Source: an uncultured Sediminibacterium sp. (GTDB lineage: Bacteria; Bacteroidota; Bacteroidia; Chitinophagales; Chitinophagaceae). From it: DNA of 64,000 nt. Of the stretch, positions 23,573 through 33,800 are shown piece by piece (position 1 is the stretch's first letter; each line of letters begins with the position of its first letter). The notes under the pieces were generated by a model. That model made no database searches, was not told the DNA's origin, and saw only the letters and a list, made by a program, of their open reading frames with translations. A program made the position numbers and the translations under genes. The stretch is from contig NZ_CAMLMJ010000003.1 in the NCBI RefSeq assembly GCF_946481145.1, positions 124,001 to 188,000 of the forward strand. Reading direction: 5' to 3'.

Positions 23573-24637
23573 ATGAGGACGAGCAAAACTACATTATACT
23601 GGTGGTGCCAGTTTGGAGGCTGGCTGTTCTATGGTTTAACCATGGTCTTCTTTGCCTTTATATTCAAGGACCGTACCGGAGATATTAGCGAAATCTTTTA
23701 TTACAGACTGATCATTACCACCGTGTTGGGATTGGTTTTTACGCATTTATTGCGTGAATTCGTAATCAGCATGGAGCTAAGGCCACCCATTCAAATCAGT
23801 AAATGGTGGCTTTTAACAACAGTAATTCTCACCATTATTGTGTTGTATAGCCTTTGTAACAGTGCTATAGTAGAATGGCTGGGTTATTATGATCATGCCA
23901 ATAAAGCATCCATCGCCAAAAGATTCCTCTCAAACCTGATTTTTGATTCACCCATGATATTGGTTTGGGTATCGATTTATTACATTTGGCATTATGTTGA
24001 GCTTGGAACCAAGAGTGAGATCCAGAAAGTAAAGCTGGAAAGCCTGGTTAAGGAGCTTGAATTGAAAACGATTAAATCGCATATCAACCCGCATTTTATC
24101 TTCAATGCATTGAATAGTATCAGGGCATTGGTAGATGAGAACCCGAACAGGGCCCGTACCGCAATTACTGAACTGAGTAATATATTACGGAGTAGTATGC
24201 AGGCTGAAAAACTGGAAACAGTGCCTTTTGAAAAGGAATTGAATATTGTGAAGGATTATCTGGCATTGGAACATATTCGTTTTGAAGATAGATTGAATGT
24301 GGAGTATGAAATTGATGAAGATACCCTGGACCAGCCTGTACCACCTATGATGTTACAGACCCTGGTAGAAAATGCGATTAAGCACGGTATTGGTAAGCAA
24401 AAAAATGGTGGCGTGATTAAAGTAATTTCCGATTACCGGGATGACCACCATGAACTTATTATCCGTAATACCGGACAGTTGAATAATAATGCCAGTAACG
24501 ACGGATTCGGAATTAATAGTACCCGAAACAGACTGAAACTATTATTCGGCGGAAAAGCTAACTTTGAAATCAAGGACATTGGAAACAATATGGTGGAAGC
24601 CACTGTAAAAATGCCCGTACAAACCGTTTATTCTTAA
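23573..24637 (+). CDS. LytS-type sensor histidine kinase
   Basis: A 354-residue inner-membrane kinase. Four hydrophobic segments (about 10-32, 43-62, 78-98, 125-145) form the sensor part without a periplasmic domain, followed by a short coiled coil and the His_kinase domain: LKTIKSHINPHFIFNALNSI with phospho-acceptor His170, then an HATPase domain with LQTLVENAIKHGI (N box) and DGFGINSTRNRLKLLFG (G box). ATG at 23573 matches the hydrophobic start MRTSKTTLYWWCQFGGWLFYG. The LytTR regulator follows after 21 bp, so the two form a standard two-component pair. The signal is unknown. Confidence 0.93.
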   Translation: MRTSKTTLYWWCQFGGWLFYGLTMVFFAFIFKDRTGDISEIFYYRLIITTVLGLVFTHLLREFVISMELRPPIQISKWWLLTTVILTIIVLYSLCNSAIVEWLGYYDHANKASIAKRFLSNLIFDSPMILVWVSIYYIWHYVELGTKSEIQKVKLESLVKELELKTIKSHINPHFIFNALNSIRALVDENPNRARTAITELSNILRSSMQAEKLETVPFEKELNIVKDYLALEHIRFEDRLNVEYEIDEDTLDQPVPPMMLQTLVENAIKHGIGKQKNGGVIKVISDYRDDHHELIIRNTGQLNNNASNDGFGINSTRNRLKLLFGGKANFEIKDIGNNMVEATVKMPVQTVYS

Positions 24638-24658
24638 TTCTATATAATAATCTGAGCT

Positions 24659-25390
24659 ATGGCTATCAAAGCAATCATTATTGATGATGAAAGACTTGCA
24701 CGAAATGAGTTAAAGAAATTATTGCAGGATCATGCTGATATAGAAGTTATTGAGGAAGCTGCTAATGTGGATGATGGGATCGAAAAAATCGAAACCCTCA
24801 ATCCTGATTTGATTTTCCTTGATATTCAAATGCCGGGCAAAACAGGGTTCGACCTGCTTGCCGAAGTAGAAAAAGCTCCTAAAGTAATTTTTACCACTGC
24901 TTATGATGAATATGCCATCAAAGCATTCGAAGTAAATGCACTTGATTACCTGCTAAAACCCATTGAACCCAAGCGTCTTTCAGATGCCATTCAAAAACTA
25001 CAGGCTGAAATGTTCAAAGAATCAGCCGGTATTAATGGCGTTAACAGAGGCCCACTTACCGAACTCGACCAGGTATTTGTAAAAGACGGTGAACGTTGCT
25101 GGTTTGTGAAACTTGGTGAAATCCGCTTGTTTGAAAGTGTTGGTAACTACGCTAAAGTATTCTTCGGTACCAACAAACCCCTTATCTTAAAATCTTTGAA
25201 CGCACTGGAAGAAAGACTTGACGACAGAATGTTTTTCCGTGCCAACAGAAAACATATCATTAATCTCCGCTGGATTGAAAAAATTGAACCATACTTCAAC
25301 GGCGGTCTCCTCGTAGACCTGAAAGGCGGCGAAAAAATAGAAGTAAGCCGCAGACAGACGGTTAAGTTTAAAGAAATGATGAGCTTGTAA
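24659..25390 (+). CDS. LytTR-family response regulator
   Basis: A 243-residue regulator. The receiver domain (1-118) has the acidic pair IIDDE, phospho-acceptor Asp55 in LIFLDIQMPGKTGFD, TTAYDEYA and Lys100 in LLKPIEP. The C-terminal LytTR DNA-binding domain (about 140-243) includes VFVKDGERCWFVKLGEIRLFESVGNYAKVFF and FFRANRKHIINLRWIEKIEPYFNGG. It is phosphorylated presumably by the kinase encoded 21 bp upstream. Targets cannot be inferred. A GTGAATT-type array starts right after the stop codon, before the M28 peptidase gene. Confidence 0.95.
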   Translation: MAIKAIIIDDERLARNELKKLLQDHADIEVIEEAANVDDGIEKIETLNPDLIFLDIQMPGKTGFDLLAEVEKAPKVIFTTAYDEYAIKAFEVNALDYLLKPIEPKRLSDAIQKLQAEMFKESAGINGVNRGPLTELDQVFVKDGERCWFVKLGEIRLFESVGNYAKVFFGTNKPLILKSLNALEERLDDRMFFRANRKHIINLRWIEKIEPYFNGGLLVDLKGGEKIEVSRRQTVKFKEMMSL

Positions 25391-25391
25391 A

Positions 25392-25492
25392 GTGAATTGT
25401 GAATGGTGAATTGTCAAATAAAGAGAATTGACCATTCACCATTGACCACCCACATCTCACCATAAATTCACCATTGACCATTCACAATTGAC
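25392..25492. repeat. heptamer array, GTGAATT type (before the M28 peptidase gene)
   Basis: Left units gtgaatt gtgaatg gtgaatt gtcaaat; then two successive right-arm blocks (ccattca ccattga, and again ccattga ccattca caattga). The array fills the whole gap between two same-strand genes, and includes a TTG in frame with the peptidase that is not a credible start. Confidence 0.82.
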
Positions 25493-25505
25493 ACCCCCCA
25501 TCAAA

Positions 25506-26801
25506 ATGAAAAAATATTTCTTACTATTTGCCATCCTCACCACAGTAGCGGTTTCTGCGCAGGACGTTGAAAAATTAATCAGCATGAGTGAGGTTGAACG
25601 TATTGAACGCACTCTCTCTTCTGATGAAATGGAAGGCAGACGCACTTTTACCAAAGGAATTGATAAGGCTGCTGCTTTTATTGCAGATGAGTTTAAAAAA
25701 ACCGGCCTGAAAACCTGGAACAATAGCGGCTCATACCTGCAACAATTTGCAATGGTTCGTCCAAAATTCATCAGTGTTGCTGCAAGCATAGGCGGTGTTA
25801 GTTTAGATAGCAGAGATGTGATTGTGGTAACCTGTCAACCTGAAATAAACATCACCGAAAAATCTGGCTACGAAAAGGTAAAAATTAGCGCAGGTACTAA
25901 TCTTATTTCGGAAGCAAGGAAATTGCTTACGGCCAATAAGAATTATGTGGTGATTGTTGATACGAGTCAGGCTAAAAATTTCAGTACACTTACAAGACTA
26001 AAATCTACCATCTTTAAAACAGACAAGAATGTTGTTTTTATATTGGCTGCAAATGATCCGGCAAGTTTTAGTGTAAACTGTAAACATGAAATCACTGAAA
26101 TGCCATTGGCAAATGTGGTAGGAGTGTTGCCTGGGAAAAGTAAGAAAGACGAGTATGTAATTTTCTCCGGCCATTATGATCACCTGGGTGTGGTGAGCAA
26201 AGACAGGAACGGTAATGTATTAACCGATTCTATCTTCAACGGTGCTAATGATGATGCAGCAGGAACTACGGCTATGATGGTTTTGGCACAGTATTTCAAA
26301 AAAGTAAATAACAACGAACGTACATTGATTTTTGCTGCATTCACAGCAGAAGAAGTGGGCGGCTTTGGCGCCACTTATTTTTCTCGCCAATTCGATCCGG
26401 CAAAAGTAATGGCCATGTTCAATATTGAAATGATTGGATCAGAAAGTAAATGGGGCAAGAATTCAGCATTCATTACTGGATTTGAGAAAACAGATATGGG
26501 TAAAATTTTGCAAGCTAACCTGGCCGGAACTGATTTTACTTTTTATCCTGATCCTTATACTGAGCAAAACTTATTTTATCGTTCAGACAACGCCACCCTT
26601 GCCCGTTTAGGTGTTCCTGCGCATACAATTTCTACCACTAAAATAGACGTAGACCCTTATTACCATAAAGCAACTGATGAATTCAGTACCATTGATATAG
26701 ACAATATGACCCGTATCATTCGTGCTATTGCACTTAGTTCGAGAGGTATTGTAAGTGGAAAGGAAACGCCTACAAGGGTGGATACATCTGATTTGAGATA
26801 A
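25506..26801 (+). CDS. M28-family metallopeptidase, secreted
   Basis: A 431-residue protein starting MKKYFLLFAILTTVAVSAQ, a Sec signal peptide. The C-terminal two thirds is a M28 zinc aminopeptidase domain: SGHYDHLG (first zinc His), NGANDDAAGTTAM (bridging Asp), AFTAEEVGGFG (catalytic Glu pair), NIEMIGSE and a late HKATDEFSTID segment with a zinc His. A PA-like insertion may occupy about 95-205. It likely trims peptides in the periplasm or outside the cell. I start at ATG 25506, since earlier codons translate the heptamer array. It converges on porP over a shared terminator. Confidence 0.92.
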   Translation: MKKYFLLFAILTTVAVSAQDVEKLISMSEVERIERTLSSDEMEGRRTFTKGIDKAAAFIADEFKKTGLKTWNNSGSYLQQFAMVRPKFISVAASIGGVSLDSRDVIVVTCQPEINITEKSGYEKVKISAGTNLISEARKLLTANKNYVVIVDTSQAKNFSTLTRLKSTIFKTDKNVVFILAANDPASFSVNCKHEITEMPLANVVGVLPGKSKKDEYVIFSGHYDHLGVVSKDRNGNVLTDSIFNGANDDAAGTTAMMVLAQYFKKVNNNERTLIFAAFTAEEVGGFGATYFSRQFDPAKVMAMFNIEMIGSESKWGKNSAFITGFEKTDMGKILQANLAGTDFTFYPDPYTEQNLFYRSDNATLARLGVPAHTISTTKIDVDPYYHKATDEFSTIDIDNMTRIIRAIALSSRGIVSGKETPTRVDTSDLR

Positions 26802-26818
26802 ACGATATTAGACCAAAT

Positions 26819-26854
26819 AAAAAAAGTAGCCCACCAAAATGGGCTACTTTTTTT
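26819..26854. terminator. bidirectional terminator between M28 gene and porP
   Basis: A perfect 13-bp stem (aaaaagtagccca 26821-26833 with tgggctacttttt 26840-26852), with A and T runs on both sides. The porP stop codon touches its right end. Confidence 0.92.
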
Positions 26855-27893
26855 ATTTCCAGGGGCATGGTATTGGATTAGCCCTTTTTTGTGGCGATCG
26901 GAAGATTAATGAAAATTCGAAGGTTTTTAATGGCCCAACAAAATTTTTACTGTTCGACATGTTTACATCATAACTAATACCCCCCTGTACATTTCCGTAT
27001 ACAAGTCCCAGATAAGGTATTACAGCCTCATTTTGTCTGTACCAAACACCTGTATTAATAATTGTGGGTTGTTCATTAGAAGCATCGCCAATGATATTGC
27101 CAAGGTTTATACCTGCAGTATAACTATTGACACTTTTCTCTGTTACAAACATAATGTTTGCATTAAAGACTGCTCTATCAGAAAGAAAAGTTTGATAGTT
27201 GGCATTGATATTATAACGCGGTGGATCTAATTGATTGGGGTCTTTTAATGCAGATCTTGCGGTTCTGACAAATCTGTAACCGGCAAAGCCTATATCAAAA
27301 CTTGAGCGATCGGTGCGATAAGTATAATTGATGCCAGCAAAAGCCGCATAATAAGGTTTAATACTATTTAGATAAGGTTCATCTGTAGGAAGTGTTCTGT
27401 TGAATCCGGCAGAAGATAATTGTTGCGCAAAACTAAGTTGGGAAAAGTCAATAAGTGTATTGGAATAAGACCCTCCCAAACCAACAGATAAGCCATGCAT
27501 ATCATCCTGGTCAAGACTAACATGGGAACTTACGGCAAGGTTAAATGAATTGCTTTTGTATGCACCGCCTAATCCATAATCTTGTAAGAAGAAGATACCC
27601 CCGCCAATATAGTTTTGATCATTGTCTTTTTGTTTGAATAACCTGCCATCAAAAGAAAGCGAAGTAGTATTCAAAGGTTCAACTCCAGACGCGATCCATT
27701 GATTGCGGCGTAATGCCATAATACGCCAGTCGGCATCACCATTACCAGCCAAGGCTGGGTTAACTGTAAGTGGTGAAGCATAGAATTGAGAAAAAATAGG
27801 ATCCTGTGCATGCAATGTTTGTACACTGCTAAATAAGATTGCAAGGATAGCGCAATACTTTCTAAGCGATATTTTATTATAGCGGTAGATCAT
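26853..27893 (-). CDS. PorP/SprF-family type IX secretion membrane protein
   Basis: A 346-residue outer-membrane protein of the PorP/SprF family. The N-terminus has a signal sequence (CAILAILFSSVQTLHAQ), then the family-defining DPIFSQFYASPLTVNPALAGNGDADWR and alternating beta strands to a C-terminal FEFSLIFRSPQKR. SprF proteins are needed for secretion or surface attachment of the giant adhesin encoded just before them; here the ATG overlaps the end of the 2143-residue gene by 4 bp (ATGA), so translation is probably coupled. This pairing strongly suggests that the PorP serves that one substrate. It ends within a strong bidirectional terminator. Confidence 0.93.
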   Translation of the reverse strand: MIYRYNKISLRKYCAILAILFSSVQTLHAQDPIFSQFYASPLTVNPALAGNGDADWRIMALRRNQWIASGVEPLNTTSLSFDGRLFKQKDNDQNYIGGGIFFLQDYGLGGAYKSNSFNLAVSSHVSLDQDDMHGLSVGLGGSYSNTLIDFSQLSFAQQLSSAGFNRTLPTDEPYLNSIKPYYAAFAGINYTYRTDRSSFDIGFAGYRFVRTARSALKDPNQLDPPRYNINANYQTFLSDRAVFNANIMFVTEKSVNSYTAGINLGNIIGDASNEQPTIINTGVWYRQNEAVIPYLGLVYGNVQGGISYDVNMSNSKNFVGPLKTFEFSLIFRSPQKRANPIPCPWK

Positions 27894-30800
27894 CTTAATA
27901 ATAATGTTTGTCCGGTTCTTTGAACAAGTGATCCATCTTCAGCAACACCTACAGTTACCCAGATATAGATACCCATTGGTTGTTTTGTTCCATTAAAGGT
28001 TCCATTCCAACCTTCATCATGGTTTTTGGTTTCAAACATGAGTTGGTTAAACCTGTTATACACTTTGAAATACTTAAATTCTTTTATGCCAGATAAATAA
28101 ACAAATAATTTATCGTTGATTCCATCACCATTTGGACTGAAAGATTTCGGGATCATTATGTCGACTAATTTATTATCGAATACCCTTACAAGGAGCGAAT
28201 CTCTTGTAATACATCCTGCCGGAGATATCAATTCAATTGCATATTGCTGTGTGGTTGTGTAATTAAAGAGTACCGATCGGCTATTAGGTCTGTTAATTCC
28301 CCATGATGGTGTCCATCGATACCTGTATCCTGGAATGTCTCTTATCTCAATTGGAAGTGGCACTGTTTTATAAGCACTTACTGATGGCATATTTACCCCC
28401 GGTATCGGAATGTGAATATCAATGATACTATCCATGGAAGTAGGTGTAGCCGGACAGTATAGCTGACTGGCAGTTAATCTTATTTCATGGTTACCTCCGA
28501 TGGTGTATATGTTCTCTGCATTATAACTGTTTTGAATATTGGTATTGCCGAATTCCCATTTCCAAACAATTGGTCCGGTAGTATTTGTGTCGGTTAGATT
28601 GGTGAAATGAACAGGTGTATTTATACAATACGTATCATACATGAATTTTAAAATCGGCTGATTTATTTTTATCAGTGTAATACCCTGCGATAAAGTATCA
28701 ACACAACCATATTGGTTTGTCATCACCGCATTATATCTGCCAGGAATTCCTGTTTCAAGGGAATCGCCAATGGCTCCATTTATAGCCGATCCGTTATGTG
28801 TCCATTGATAAGTTAATTGTTGAGGCGAAGTAATAAATAAAGTATCTGAGATGTTATTACACAAGTAAATTCCCCTTCTGGTATTCATTGTACCAACAGG
28901 TAGCGGATTGATGATCTGTGTAAATCGAATAGTATCTTCATTATTAAAACATGCACCCTGCCTGAAATTGGTGAAAGATAAAACCCTGGTATCAGCAACA
29001 GATGCAGGAACCGGGAAAGCATATGGGTTTGTATTTACACCGGCAACATTCACTATTGGACCATTATTATCCCAATAACTAAAACTCCAAGGGGCATTTC
29101 CTGCAAAATTCATATTCAGGGTATCAAATGGGTATCTGCAAATCACAGAATCTCCTGTTATGATAGCTCTTGGTTTGGGAAGAACCCGAACTGTTGCGGT
29201 AAATATATTACTATTACATCCAGTATTTTTTGCTACAACTGTATAGGTCGCTGTTCCATTTGCAAAAGTGTTATTGTATAATACTTCACTAACAGATGGC
29301 TGTTGAAATATAGCATTGCTTATACCTGTAACGCTATTTGCTGGCGCAACTGTTGGTAATGTCCAGGTATAAGTTGTTCCGGGTGGTGCATTAACCGGAC
29401 TTATATTAAAAGCTGTGCCACTGCATATTTCAGCATTTTGATTTGATATTGCTGGTAATTGAGAACCAACATGAGCTGTAACTGTGAATGGATTTCCGAC
29501 ACAGAACCCGGCAGTTGGGGTAACGGTATATATTAGTCTGGCAGGACTATTAGTAGTATTAATTAAGGTCTGGAATATACTGGCTGAAGAAGTATTTTGA
29601 GCTGTTGAACCGGTGATGGCACCAAAAGGAATCGCTGTTGGGTTTGTCCATGTATAGCGGGTATTGGCGGGCACATTCGTTGGTACTATTGATATCGACG
29701 CACCTGTGCAAATAGTATCTACAATATTATTGATTATTGGAGTTGGGTTCACTTGTGTTGTTAAGGTAAAATCATTTCCATTACATCCATTAAATGATGG
29801 TGTTACGGTATAGACTGCGGTGTTTACAACATTATTGGTGCTGCTTAATACCTGACTAACAGCAGTTTGTCCAACAGACTGGGCACTTCCACCAGAAAGT
29901 GAGTTAAATGGACTAATCAATGGATTTCGCCAGGTGTAGGTAGTACCGATAGGCGCGTTGTTTGCAGCAAAACTAAATGCTGAACCACTACATACATTTG
30001 ATAAAACCTGATCAGTAATAACCGGAATTGGTTGAACAGATACTGCAAGTGTAAATGGAGTTCCCTGGCATCCGTTTGCTACTGGTGTTATCGTATAACT
30101 TGCGATAGATGTATTGATGGTTTGATTTACCAATGTCTGATTGATGACAGACACTCCAGCAATTTGCGCTGCTCCCCCAGTTAATGTTCCACCTGGGTTA
30201 TAAGTAGGGTTACCCCATGTATATAGTGTATTAGCAGGTACATTGGCAGGTGAAAAAGAGAATGGTACATTACTGCAGCTTGATAAGGTCTGGTTATTTA
30301 TTGCAGGCGTAGGTTTAATTTGAAGTGCAACAGTTTGCTGACTTTGACATCCATTTGCTGATAATAAATAATTGTAAACAACTGGCACCTGATTAAGCGA
30401 ATTGTTGACCAAAACTTCAGCAGGGTTATTATTTCCTGTTGCAGCTCCATTATTTATAAATGCCTGTAATGCTCTTGTCCAGGTAAAGGAAGTACCAGCT
30501 ACATTTGAGGTAGGGAAATAATTGAAAGTATTTCCCGAACAGATATCTGGTGCATTTGATACACTGGTTAATACAGGTATTGGATTTACAGTAACAGTAA
30601 TATTTTGTGTATTTGTACAACCTTCTGTAGTTGCCAATGTATAAACATAAGTAACATTCAGTGGTGTATTGGAATTATTTACCAATACTTCATTCAAGTT
30701 ATTAGCACCAGAAGCCGCTGGATTATTTATACCCGTAACTACCGCTCTCGTCCAGTTGAATGTTGCTGTAGAAGGAGTATTGCTTGTTGGTACGTAAGTG

Positions 30801-33800
30801 AATGCTGTATTACTGCAAATAGCTGCAGGAGTTAATGAACTGCTTAGTTGTGTTGCAGGATTTACTGTAAGGTTTACAGTGAAATTATTTCCGGCGCAAG
30901 CGCCAGTAATCGGAGTAACTGAATACTGAGCCTGTACTGGTACATTACTCGTATTCGTTACAAATTGAGATACAGAAGTTACGGGTGCAGATTGTGACAC
31001 AGCACCTGCAACAGTTCCATTAGGGACAATTGTTGGGGTTGTCCAGGTATATGATGTACCGTCAGGCACTGGAGTTGGACTTACTGAAAATGAATTACCC
31101 GAACAAACAGTTGCATTGATGGTAGCTATGGAAGCTTTTGGATTAACAGGTACAGTAACTGTAAAATTATTACCGGTACAGCCATTAGCAGAAGGTGTTA
31201 CGGTATATACTGCAGAAGAAGTTGCGTTCGTAATATTGGTAAGTGTTTGCCCAATACTGGTTCTTCCTGCTTCAGCTATAGCTCCTGACAAGGAAGACAA
31301 TGGTGTTACTACTGCATTTCCCCAGGAATAAATAGTATTTGATTGTATACCAACTGGTGTATAATTAAATGATGCTCCACTGCATATAGCAGGTAAGGTG
31401 ATATTTGCCGCTACAGGAATCGGATTTACCGTAACCGATACCGCAAATGGAATACCTGCACATCCATCAGCATTGGGTGTGACTGTATAGGTTAGTACTG
31501 CAGGATTTGCAGAAGTATTAAATAACTGTTGACCGATACTACCCACAAGATTTCCGGTTGTGCCTCCTGTAATTATTCCTGCCGGCGAGCTAACCGGAGA
31601 ACCCCAGGAATACAAAGTATTTGTTGGAACATTATTAATGGTTGTTGTAAAACTGGTATTACTGCAAATCGTAGAAACCTTGTTCGTAATTGCTGGTGTT
31701 GGTTTAACTACAACATTAACTACTTGCGTATTTGAACAACCGTTTACTAACGTGGTATAGGAGTAGGGTACTGTTATTGGAGCTACAGTAGTATTAAACA
31801 GGAATTCATTTGCCGAACCTGTTCCTGCTGAACTACCATTGCTTATCCCATTTACAGCCGTTCTGCTCCATTGAAAAATAATCGATCCCCCAGTTGTAGG
31901 TGAAGTAGGGTTATAAATAAAATTACCTTCACTACATATATCTGCAGGGGTTAAAGTACTGCTGAGCTTAGGTGTAGGGTTAACCACAACTGTTACATTT
32001 TCATTGTTGCTGCATCCGCCGGCAGTTACTAGATTATATGCATATACGACCGAAATAGGACTATTTGTGGTATTGATTAATGCCTCATTTGGATTATTTG
32101 TTCCGGAAGCAGCAGCATTTGAAATACCTGCTACAAATGCCCTTGACCAGTTAAACTGGGTAGTTGAAATGGTATTGGACGTGGGTACATAACTGAATTG
32201 CTGGTTACTACATACAGGTGCAGGTGTTAATGAACTGCTGAGCGCTGTAGTAGGATTAACAGTTGCAGTAATAAAATGTGTATTGGTACAGCCCAATGAT
32301 GTTATCGAAATGGCATATTGCACATTTACAGGAGTAGTAGTACTGTTGATCAGGGTTTCATTAATTGCACTACCTGTTCCTGTGGTGGCCGTATTTGTAA
32401 TTCCGGCAGCAGCATATCTGCGCCATGCGAAACTAGGTGCATTTGCGCTTGTAGTTGCTACATAGTTGAATAGTGTACCACTGCATACCGGAGCTGGTGC
32501 AAAAGAACTGTTTAATGGAATACTTGGAGGTGCTACGCTAGATACATTTACGGTTACCGTAAAATCGCTACCTAAACAACCATTGGTACGTGGAGTAACA
32601 GTGTATGTTGCTGTTGCTATTGATCCGGTAACATTATTCAGTGTTTGGCTTACATATTGTGATTCTATTGACTGGGCATTACCTCCTGTTATAGCCAATG
32701 ACGGACTAATAACCGGAACACCCCATGTATAAGTTGTACTGGCTGGTGCACCTGCGGGGTCGTGAGAAAATGCTTGTCCATTGCATATATTTTCGGTACC
32801 TGGTGCAATATTTGGAATTGGACTTACCTGTACAAATACATTCTGGATATTATTACAACCCGTAACTGTATTTAATAGGGTGTATGTATAGGGAAGTGTA
32901 ATAGCATTAAGTGTATTATTATTTAAGGCTTCCTGCGGATTATCACTACCTGTAGCCGCACCATTCGTAATACCAGCAACTGCGGCCCTGCTCCAGTTAA
33001 AAGTAATGTTCGATTGCAGTGAAGTAGGATTGTAGTTAAAAGTAGATCCGCTACATACCGTATTCAAATTTGCAGAGCTGCTTAATTGCGGTCTGGGATT
33101 TACCAAAACATTGAAGCTTTGGGTGTTAATACATCCGGCTGCATTAAGTGTAAATTCATAGGTAACAGTTGCAGGGGTAGTTGCCGTTGTATTTACCAAA
33201 ACTTCATTGATATTACCACTGCCTAAACCGCCACTAGGACTGATTCCCGCTACTGCAGCCCTGCTCCAGGTAATAGAAGTGCCGCCTAGAGATGAAGTAG
33301 GGTTATAAATAAAAGACGTGCCACTGCATCTTACATCATTCGATGTACTACTGCTTAAATTTGGTATTGGCTTAACATTCATTGTTATTGCCTGAGTATT
33401 CGTACAGCCAGTAGCAGTGCTTTGCAAATTGTAATTGTAGGTAACCGGAACATTTGCTAATGTAGTATTGATTAAAGTTTCATCAGGACTATTACTTCCT
33501 GTTGATGCTGCATTTGAAATACCTCCTGTTAAACTTCTGGTCCAGGTGAAGTTTATATTTGATTGGGTAGAACTTGGTGTATATGAAAATTGGGCTCCAC
33601 TACAAACATCTGGCGGGGTTAATGAGGAGTTGAGTGTTGGTAAAGGATTAACAACTACTGAAACAGTTTGGTTATTAACGCATCCATTTGCTGTAAGGGT
33701 GTATATATAATTAGATGTAAGTGAAACATCAGATGTATTCGTCAATGCTTCACTAACACTGCCTGTTCCATTATTTGTATTTGGTAAAATATTTACTACC

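Noticed and set aside
31116..33710. Several plus-strand frames of 60-90 residues inside the giant gene
   Set aside because: They are periodic antisense shadows of the repeated PKD-like units and share no independent features.
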